Shown piece after piece: positions 1 through 6,864 of a DNA stretch of 25,717 nucleotides. Both the position numbers and the translations under genes were made by a program. The notes under the pieces are model-generated. The model was not told the DNA's origin, made no database searches, and saw only the letters and a program-made list of their open reading frames with translations. Source of the stretch: Euryarchaeota archaeon UBA242 (GTDB lineage Archaea; Thermoplasmatota; Poseidoniia; Poseidoniales; Poseidoniaceae); assembly GCA_002499015.1 (NCBI GenBank), contig DAJY01000056.1:20269-45985 (forward strand), given 5' to 3'. Numbering within the stretch: position 1 is the first letter of the stretch; the number at the start of each line of letters is the position of its first letter.

Positions 1-875
1 ATATTGCAACAGTTTGGCATTTGGAGAATGGACATACAATCAATGTTAATTTAAATACTGAAACTGGTGATGGAAGTGCTGTATCAATCAATGTCCAAGT
101 TCCACAAACCTATGGGTTCAACATTACTGATTCTACAGAAGAGTTAGGAATCGCACCAAGCGGTAGTAGAAACTTTGAGTTTACTTTGACCAATGTTGGA
201 AATGGTGATGACACATTCACAATAGAACTTGCAGATAATATTCCTGCTGGTTGGGAAATTACTCCTACGAATTCTATTATTACTATTTCTAAGGATACTA
301 GCAGAGTTCAAATGTTTACGGCATTCGCACCGGCTAATTTCACTGAAGGTAGTTTTACTGTAACAGTTACTGCCACTAGTGAAGATGGAATAACATCTGA
401 TTCCTTTGATGTCATTATTTCCTCTGCTCGTATCAAGTTGAGAGTCGACCAAGGCGAGATTATCGTGAAATCTGACCAACTTGCTGACCAACCTGGTAAC
501 CTTGTAGTTCCAGTTGAAAACTTTGGAACCTTAGATGCTACAGGGGTAATTGTGTATCTAACTCCACAAGATACTGGTATTGAATTACAAATTGGTATAA
601 TTATTCCAGCGGGTCAAACAGTTGATGCAGTATTTGCTTTGAATGCAACTAGGTCAGGAATCCATCGTTATGATGTGAGAGTTGATGTAATTGGTGATGA
701 TGCTGATGATGTTGATATTGAAGTCGAGGACTTTGATTTCTCAATGGAATACCAAATTAATGAAGATCTCGGAGATGAATCAATCCTTATGCAAATAGGT
801 ATTCTTGCATTGGTTGTCTTGATAATATACGGTGCCGTTAAAATGGGACGTAATAAGAAATCTGGCAAGTTCTGA
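1..875 (+). CDS. C-terminal part of a membrane-anchored surface protein with NEW3/CARDB-like domains (5' end outside the window)
   Basis: The reading frame is open from base 3 with no stop before it, so the gene begins upstream; about 290 residues are visible. The first domain (about bases 105-430) has the pattern of NEW3/COG1470 beta-sandwich domains: a conserved 'LTNVGNGDDTFTIEL' strand pair followed by 'PAGWEITP'. A second CARDB-like sandwich follows ('VPVENFGTLDATGVIVYL'). The end is a linker rich in Asp and Glu, then one hydrophobic helix ('MQIGILALVVLIIYGAVKM') and a short basic tail ending in KKSGKF. This is the layout of a type I surface protein: extracellular body, stop-transfer helix, positive cytoplasmic end. 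The function of the missing N-terminal part cannot be told. The domain class is a confident reading by eye; the exact family name is not. Confidence 0.85.
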   Translation, partial: IATVWHLENGHTINVNLNTETGDGSAVSINVQVPQTYGFNITDSTEELGIAPSGSRNFEFTLTNVGNGDDTFTIELADNIPAGWEITPTNSIITISKDTSRVQMFTAFAPANFTEGSFTVTVTATSEDGITSDSFDVIISSARIKLRVDQGEIIVKSDQLADQPGNLVVPVENFGTLDATGVIVYLTPQDTGIELQIGIIIPAGQTVDAVFALNATRSGIHRYDVRVDVIGDDADDVDIEVEDFDFSMEYQINEDLGDESILMQIGILALVVLIIYGAVKMGRNKKSGKF

Positions 876-990
876 TGCAGCATAGTAATCAATCGGTTGT
901 GCGTTATCCTAGCGCAAGCAAGGGTAATTGATTAAATCATATCGAGCGAACGAAACAAGCATTGAAACGCTAAATTGCGTTCACTGTGAA

Positions 991-997
991 TGAGGAG
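991..997 (+). promoter_or_regulatory. Ribosome-binding site deciding the protease start
   Basis: TGAGGAG lies 8 bases before ATG 1006. The alternative in-frame GTG at 997 overlaps this motif and would have no ribosome-binding site of its own, so ATG 1006 is preferred. The preceding 115 bases (876-990) hold no gene. The only structure noticed there is a 5-bp inverted repeat, AACGC/GCGTT, at 966-981. Confidence 0.6.
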
Positions 998-1005
998 TGG
1001 TCGGT

Positions 1006-2223
1006 ATGGATGGGATAGACAGAATTGACTTCCTCCCAGAACCCACTGACAGGCGAATACTATCTGCAATCGATCCTTCGACTTCAGGCTATCATGATGA
1101 ATGGAGGGCAGAGGTTACTGGGTGGGCACCGCATTATGCAGAGCCGATTGTAAGGATACGAAGAAAGCGGCTCATTGCTAGCAATGTTACGATATTTGCA
1201 ATATTGTCAGTAATACTCCTACTGGTTTGGCAATCTGGTTTACTATTCATTGAATTATCGCCGCCTAAATCAGAGTGGGCTTTTGAGGTTACGGAAATAC
1301 GTCAATTACAAGAGCAAGGGCTTGACGGACAAGGTGTTAGAATTTGTATGGTCGATACAGGGTTTTCTCCAACACATTCAGCATTTGATGGTGTTGAGAT
1401 AATATTCAAGGATATGGTTGGAGATTCTACAGAGCCAGTAGATTATGGCACTATAGGTCATGGCACGATGATGGCAGGATTATTGATTAGTCAAAGTCAT
1501 CAAATTGGAATTTCTCCCAATGTCACACTGGCAGTTGTTGCAGCGCTCAGCGACAATGGCGATGGCGTGAATTCAGGAGATGAGGCAGTAGTTGCTGATG
1601 CAATAAGATGGTGCCATCAAGAGTTTAACGCTGACATTATCTCATTATCCCTTGGTGGGCAACAAAAACCAGATTCTGAACGTGAAGGAGCTAGCGTGTC
1701 AGCAACAAGGATGGCTGTTGACTCGGGAATCTTTGTCGTAGCGGCTGCAGGTAATGATGGGGGAGGCGATGATGATGGAATGGTTTCGGCGCCTGGCAAT
1801 GTTGCACGAGTGATAACAGTCGGTGCCACAACAAGAGGTGGTCTGATTTGGTCGAATTCATCTATTGGTTCTCAATTGACCGAAACAGAGAATCCCCGCC
1901 AAAATCCCAATTTAAAACCAGAAATAGTTTCTCCTGGCCACATGATTATTAGCACCGGTAATGATGGCGATTGGTACTCCAGTAGCGGCACTTCGGTTTC
2001 TACGGTATTTGTTTCAGGCGCTTTAGCATTGATTCTACAGGCACATCCGGAATTAAAACCAACAGAGAATTCCAACGGTTCTTGTATTGATTCAGTTAAA
2101 GTGGCATTGATGAATTCGGCCCATCAAACAGATTTAGTTTCACAGCATGATAATCATCTTGGATATGGGGAATTAAGATCTCAATCGTGGCTTCAAGAAA
2201 TATCCACTTCGGCGCAGTGTTGA
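1006..2223 (+). CDS. Membrane-anchored subtilisin-like (S8) serine protease
   Basis: The 405-residue product is a subtilase with all catalytic positions present: Asp117 in 'MVDTGFSP', His152 in 'GHGTMMAG', oxyanion Asn250 in 'AAAGNDGG' and nucleophile Ser333-equivalent Ser330 in 'SSSGTSVS'. There is no cleavable signal peptide and no obvious inhibitor prodomain. Instead, about 57 hydrophilic residues ending in 'RIRRKR' precede one hydrophobic helix (about residues 59-81). By the positive-inside rule the N-terminus is cytoplasmic and the protease domain lies outside the membrane. The Asp-Gly-rich loop after Asn250 ('GGGDDDG') may bind calcium. The chain ends shortly after the catalytic domain. 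It lies between genes for giant surface proteins, so processing or shedding of surface proteins is a reasonable but unproven role. Family assignment is firm; the substrate is unknown. Confidence 0.93.
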   Translation: MDGIDRIDFLPEPTDRRILSAIDPSTSGYHDEWRAEVTGWAPHYAEPIVRIRRKRLIASNVTIFAILSVILLLVWQSGLLFIELSPPKSEWAFEVTEIRQLQEQGLDGQGVRICMVDTGFSPTHSAFDGVEIIFKDMVGDSTEPVDYGTIGHGTMMAGLLISQSHQIGISPNVTLAVVAALSDNGDGVNSGDEAVVADAIRWCHQEFNADIISLSLGGQQKPDSEREGASVSATRMAVDSGIFVVAAAGNDGGGDDDGMVSAPGNVARVITVGATTRGGLIWSNSSIGSQLTETENPRQNPNLKPEIVSPGHMIISTGNDGDWYSSSGTSVSTVFVSGALALILQAHPELKPTENSNGSCIDSVKVALMNSAHQTDLVSQHDNHLGYGELRSQSWLQEISTSAQC

Positions 2224-2290
2224 TTCAATTAACAGATTCAACATTCGCTGTTGTTTAGTGGGAAATAAAGTGCTGCGCCACATTTAGAAC

Positions 2291-2378
2291 TGATAATCTC
2301 TTGTCATAAGTGATATTTTAGTGAAATTATGATACTATTAGTTGATATTTGGTGATATTTTTACCGCTATTTGATATT
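2291..2378 (+). promoter_or_regulatory. Array of six TGATA elements upstream of the beta-helix surface protein gene
   Basis: TGATA starts at 2291, 2311, 2330, 2343, 2353 and 2372, all in the same orientation; four copies are TGATATT (2311, 2343, 2353, 2372) and one is TGATACT. Spacings are 20, 19, 13, 10 and 19 bases, mostly near one or two turns of the helix. The region is gene-free and very AT-rich, between the protease stop at 2223 and the start at 2446. It could be a multi-site operator or contain the archaeal TATA/BRE promoter. The repeats are seen directly; the role is inferred. Confidence 0.45.
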
Positions 2379-2434
2379 ATTATTGTAGTGGTTGAGGCGC
2401 AGTGTTATAATCGTGTGGATAATGGCACTGTTAC

Positions 2435-2441
2435 GAGGTGA
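2435..2441 (+). promoter_or_regulatory. GAGGTGA ribosome-binding site pointing to a TTG start at 2446
   Basis: GAGGTGA ends 4 bases before TTG 2446. The same heptamer with the same 4-base spacing precedes the GTG start at 12092 on the other strand, which supports its use here. It argues against the longer frame beginning at TTG 2392, which would put 18 hydrophilic and mixed residues ahead of the signal peptide. Confidence 0.6.
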
Positions 2442-2445
2442 CAAT

Positions 2446-5400
2446 TTGTCAATACAATCATCACACAAGAGCCTAACATTGGTAATGCTATTATTACTCT
2501 CCAGTTTTACTGGATTAATCACATTACCATCAGCATCAGCTGCAACTACTTCAGGTACTATTACTGGGGAAGAAATCTGGTCTGGAACTGTGAATCTAAA
2601 TGGTGATATTCTTGTTGCTGAAGGTTCTAAACTAATTGTCAATGCAGGAACTACGATCAATATTCCTCCTGGTAACTTTATCGATGTAGCAGGCGCTATC
2701 TGTGTCGGTGATACTTCTTGCGGTGCATCATCTGGTTCAGCATCCAATAAGGCTCGCTTTGTTTGGAGTCTTCCAACTAATTACTCCAAGGTTGGACGCT
2801 GCTATGATAATAGCACAACATATCTCACCAATGTCGATGCGGCATGCGGTTCTGGAATGATTATTAGGAGCACTATTAACCAAGCACTAACTTCACTTAA
2901 TTATGCTCACTTTGAAAATGCGTATGGATATCCAATATATGTTCAATCGCTTTCATCAGTTCAATATGGGGCATTAGTTTTTGATGGATCATCAACCACT
3001 GCAACTGGGCTTTCTTTCCAAGATATCAACACTTCCAATGTTTTAGCGGTTGACTTTGCCGCCCCAACACTAAAAGATTCCACATTTACATTAGGTATAG
3101 ATGGAAGAGAGTATGATGCCGCTGCAGTGCGTGCATATGGGGCTGGAGCGGGTATTCTTGCGACCTTCCGGATTGAAAATTCAGTATTTACTGGAACAGT
3201 TGAACCAGATTGTGGTTCCGACGATGGAGGACGTTCAGTAATTTACGTTGAAGATTCATACATCGGATTAGATAATTTGGAAATCAAAGATAACACTTAT
3301 GGATTATTTTTGAAGGGTTCATCAGGATACCTCTCAAATTCAACTGTAACTACAAAATGTAACGCAATCGACACAAACTCTCACAAAGAGACTGGTAATA
3401 TCAAACATACACTATACATCGATAACACGGTAATTACTACCGGGGAAGGTGCAGGACTTACTGCCTATGATGATGCGATTGTCTATGTGACGGATGTTGA
3501 TATATCGGGTGCTGCAGAAGGTTCAGGAGTTGGAGTAAGTTCGTCTACATTGGAAATACATCGCAGCACTATCGGGCCGATTGGTGGATGGAACGGAATA
3601 TGGGTTTACGGTACATCGGATGTAGTTGCTGAAAACAATACAATTCAGGGTACTGCCAAAGAGGCAGTTCTTGTCGGTGAATACCACTTTAAAGATCAAG
3701 GATGGCAAGTACCAACTCCTACTGCTGCACGAATCTATCTAGCAAATAACATAATTTCAGATAATGCTGGTATATGTAATTCAGCGGCAATGTATGGAGG
3801 AGATTTCCCTTGTCCAGCAGTACACATCTTTATGTCATCAGCAACGATTTATGACAATACAATCTCTGGAAATCAGGGAGATATTATTCGGGCAAAGGGT
3901 TCGATTGTTAACGTTCAACGCAATGTTGCAGATACTGCAGGTGCTTTTGCAGTCAACATCTCACACTATGATGATGGATATGGAAACAAATTTGGTAGTA
4001 TTGGATATTTCTCAGGTAATACATGGACTAATGCATCTCAAATCTACAACATCACAGAATCAAGAGTCACAGTTCAATCCGAGTTTATTCCAGACCCTGG
4101 TGCAGGAGAATTATACCCTATTAACATTAGATGGCTAGGTGCAGAATGTCCATATGTTCTAGATGAGTGTTTACAGGTACCACAAACCAAGGTATTGCCT
4201 CCTCGTTTCATGCCACTCGCGCTAGAAGTAATTGATAATTCAACAGTCTTTTCTTTTGCTGATTTGCAAAACTTTGATGTTAGTAAGGTGCACACTCAAG
4301 CACAAAATTCTGCTTGGGGCGCACAAGTTAGAGAAGGTGAACTTGTTAGGTATCAAGTCAAGGCCAAGAACAGCAATGTTGCAGGTGCCACAGTAGTCAT
4401 CAGTGATGCAACTGGCTTGCCACTGTATACACTTGAAACCGATGCCTTTGGTTTCACTCCTCAGGTTTCACTCCCTAGCAACTTCCTACTAGATAGAAAC
4501 TGGAATCATCAAGTCGGGGAGACCAATGTCCAGATTCCAGGTATTACACCTCCGGTTTTCATTGATGAAAACTCATGTGCTGATGGATATGATAATGATG
4601 GAGACACATTTACTGATTCCAATGATAATGCTACAAACTCACCTGGTGTATCCAATTGCGAAATTGGAAATCGTGAAATGCCATTCTACAGTGTAAATGC
4701 ATACATGTTTGGAAAGGGTACAAAGGAATTCAGTTATGTTCTTTCAGGGCCTATAGACGATGTAATCAACTTAGATAATATCAAACCAAGTGTGACTTTA
4801 GAACAAGCTGATGGATTCTCATTCGCAACAACAGCAGTTCTATCTGGGTCTGCATGGGATGGACTCGCTGGTCCTTATGCAAAGGATATCATTGCATATG
4901 AGTCACAATTCGGATTGGTTAAGAAGGTCGAAGTCCAACCTCCTGGCTCAGAGGATTGGTATACAGCAGTAGATACATCTGGTGCTGGTAACGTGATCAC
5001 TCTGTCCAATCACCCTTTCAAGACTTGGTCTTTTACTTGGGATTTATCAGCTCACCCAGAAGGTGAAGGCGATGTTACTTTCCGTGTACGTTCATATGAT
5101 GGACTTGATTATTCGCCTGTTGAAGTTAGAAAGTATAAGTTGAATCTTGTCGCTCCAATTATATTGGTTGATACTCCGAATGATGGTTCAAGTCATGATT
5201 CTGGAAGAGTAATTTTCTCTGGAACTGCTTCTGACCCATACTCTGGGACATGGGGTAGTGATATCCAAGGTATTTGGTTTGACATAACAGGACCGCTTAA
5301 TTCAGCAGGAGACCCATACCGTTCTCACTTTGACGTTACAGGTTCCACTACATGGTCCTATGAATGGCATTTTGATGAATTACCATCAGGACAATATACA

Positions 5401-6801
5401 TTTGAAATTTGGGCAAGTGATAGTGATTTCTGTATTGACGTAGTAGATATATGTTCATCCGAAACGAGGACTCTACAAATCAACAACGATAATCAGGAAC
5501 CGATTGTCCAACTGAGTGAACCACTAAACATGGATAGTATCAGGGCATCTGAGAATACCTTGATTCAAGGTGTCGCAAGAGATAATGATGGTCAAGTTAC
5601 AAGAGTTGAAATAAGAATTTTTGACTTGGCTAGCGGTTTTGAATTAAATAATGGACCAAACCCTGTTACCACCTTTGCACCGAATGGCGCATGGTCTACT
5701 ACATGGGATACTTCTGATTTGATTCACGATCAACAATATGACGTAGTCGTTCGTGCATATGACGGTGAAGATTATTCACAGGAAGTTAGAAACCGTATTG
5801 TCATTGACAATCCTACTGACCTCAATAACCTAGCACCAATATTCAATGATACTGGATGGGCGACTACAGTGACTATCTTCTGTGATGCAGAATCATCCTC
5901 CATCGATAGATGTGGATCTGGTGCAGTTATTGATTTGACACAATTCTTTAGTGACCCAGACGGTATTGGAAGCACTGCTGATGCATTGGTGTTTGATATT
6001 TATGATGACTTGTCTAATTTAGATGATGATGATTACATGTATTATATCAATTTAGATGCACAAGGAGTTGCAACATATAATCCACCATATGTTCAATCCG
6101 GTAGTTCTGTTACTGAATGGTCATTGATTGGAGTAATGTTTGAAGCAAGAGACATACATGACTCAGTGGTATACTCTCACAAAATCAATTTCGTAGTGAA
6201 ATCAGTTTCATTCTCAGTAGAAAGAGTCGATTCAGGAGACCTTTCCTTCGACCACCCAGCAGTATTCAGAGGCCAAGGATTACCTGGTAGCACAGTTGAA
6301 GCACTTATCCAACAAGGTGGATTGAGAGTTAACTCAACAAGAGTTCTTTCTGATGGTACTTGGGAAATGCATATTTCACTGAATCAATTAAACACAGAGG
6401 GCTCAAGAAATATAATCTTTGAAATGGATGGGCAAGTCTTCCAGGATGCTTCAACTTCTAAAGACCAATCATGGTCTTTGAAGGTCGCTAACGCAGAAGG
6501 TGAAACAAGTGGAATGATGTTGATAGTTTTCGGAGTTATTGCTTTGATCGCAATACTAGCAGCAGGAGCATTTTTCTTCATTGAATTTGAAGATTTTGAT
6601 GAAGAGGAATCAGCGGTCGAACAAGTTAGTGAAACCAAAGAAGACCCATATGCTTGGGGTAAGGCGAAACTAACTCCAGAGATTCCAGCTCCATCAGTAG
6701 CGGTTCAACAAGTTGCAACGGCGGAAGCATCTCAGCATCCAGGATGGTTGTGGGATACTGAATCTAACCAATGGGTCGCAGACCCAAATTATCAACCTTG
6801 A
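2446..6801 (+). CDS. Giant surface protein: signal peptide, beta-helix, metal-binding motif, Ig-like domains, C-terminal membrane helix and tail
   Basis: The product is about 1451 residues from TTG 2446. A signal peptide (hydrophobic 10-27, likely cleavage after 'LPSASA', residue 32) is followed by 'WSGTVNLNGDILVAEGSKL', the usual opening of right-handed beta-helix domains. Parallel beta-helix-like repeats of the 'N..I..N' type run to roughly residue 530. Around residue 712 is 'CADGYDNDGDTFTDSND', resembling the MopE-type putative metal-binding motif C-DG-DND-DG. Ig-like sandwiches follow; two share the strand 'RVRSYDGLDYS' / 'VRAYDGEDYS'. One hydrophobic helix (about 1356-1379) precedes a 72-residue acidic then Ala/Pro/Gln-rich cytoplasmic tail ending with 'GWLWDTESNQWVADPNY'. 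An adhesin or polysaccharide-interacting role is plausible because beta-helix folds often bind or cleave glycans, but no catalytic site was recognised. The regulator gene follows 63 bases downstream. Confidence 0.88.
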   Translation: MSIQSSHKSLTLVMLLLLSSFTGLITLPSASAATTSGTITGEEIWSGTVNLNGDILVAEGSKLIVNAGTTINIPPGNFIDVAGAICVGDTSCGASSGSASNKARFVWSLPTNYSKVGRCYDNSTTYLTNVDAACGSGMIIRSTINQALTSLNYAHFENAYGYPIYVQSLSSVQYGALVFDGSSTTATGLSFQDINTSNVLAVDFAAPTLKDSTFTLGIDGREYDAAAVRAYGAGAGILATFRIENSVFTGTVEPDCGSDDGGRSVIYVEDSYIGLDNLEIKDNTYGLFLKGSSGYLSNSTVTTKCNAIDTNSHKETGNIKHTLYIDNTVITTGEGAGLTAYDDAIVYVTDVDISGAAEGSGVGVSSSTLEIHRSTIGPIGGWNGIWVYGTSDVVAENNTIQGTAKEAVLVGEYHFKDQGWQVPTPTAARIYLANNIISDNAGICNSAAMYGGDFPCPAVHIFMSSATIYDNTISGNQGDIIRAKGSIVNVQRNVADTAGAFAVNISHYDDGYGNKFGSIGYFSGNTWTNASQIYNITESRVTVQSEFIPDPGAGELYPINIRWLGAECPYVLDECLQVPQTKVLPPRFMPLALEVIDNSTVFSFADLQNFDVSKVHTQAQNSAWGAQVREGELVRYQVKAKNSNVAGATVVISDATGLPLYTLETDAFGFTPQVSLPSNFLLDRNWNHQVGETNVQIPGITPPVFIDENSCADGYDNDGDTFTDSNDNATNSPGVSNCEIGNREMPFYSVNAYMFGKGTKEFSYVLSGPIDDVINLDNIKPSVTLEQADGFSFATTAVLSGSAWDGLAGPYAKDIIAYESQFGLVKKVEVQPPGSEDWYTAVDTSGAGNVITLSNHPFKTWSFTWDLSAHPEGEGDVTFRVRSYDGLDYSPVEVRKYKLNLVAPIILVDTPNDGSSHDSGRVIFSGTASDPYSGTWGSDIQGIWFDITGPLNSAGDPYRSHFDVTGSTTWSYEWHFDELPSGQYTFEIWASDSDFCIDVVDICSSETRTLQINNDNQEPIVQLSEPLNMDSIRASENTLIQGVARDNDGQVTRVEIRIFDLASGFELNNGPNPVTTFAPNGAWSTTWDTSDLIHDQQYDVVVRAYDGEDYSQEVRNRIVIDNPTDLNNLAPIFNDTGWATTVTIFCDAESSSIDRCGSGAVIDLTQFFSDPDGIGSTADALVFDIYDDLSNLDDDDYMYYINLDAQGVATYNPPYVQSGSSVTEWSLIGVMFEARDIHDSVVYSHKINFVVKSVSFSVERVDSGDLSFDHPAVFRGQGLPGSTVEALIQQGGLRVNSTRVLSDGTWEMHISLNQLNTEGSRNIIFEMDGQVFQDASTSKDQSWSLKVANAEGETSGMMLIVFGVIALIAILAAGAFFFIEFEDFDEEESAVEQVSETKEDPYAWGKAKLTPEIPAPSVAVQQVATAEASQHPGWLWDTESNQWVADPNYQP

Positions 6802-6854
6802 GTTGAAGTTTGAATGACATATTGAACCAACACTATTGAAAGGGTTTGCACAGT

Positions 6855-6859
6855 AGGGG
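6855..6859 (+). promoter_or_regulatory. Ribosome-binding site of the STAND regulator
   Basis: AGGGG lies 5 bases before ATG 6865 and fixes that start. The 63-base gap after the preceding stop shows no clear terminator, so co-transcription with the beta-helix gene is possible. Confidence 0.55.
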
Positions 6860-6864
6860 TTAAT

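Noticed and set aside
966..981. AACGC-TAAATT-GCGTT inverted repeat before the protease gene
   Set aside because: A 5-bp stem is expected by chance at this scale and nothing else supports a terminator or operator there.
3764..4138. Plus-strand frame of 124 codons in another phase of the beta-helix gene
   Set aside because: It overlaps an uninterrupted long coding frame in the same direction and has no domain or ribosome-binding site; there is no sign of a frameshift in the main gene.
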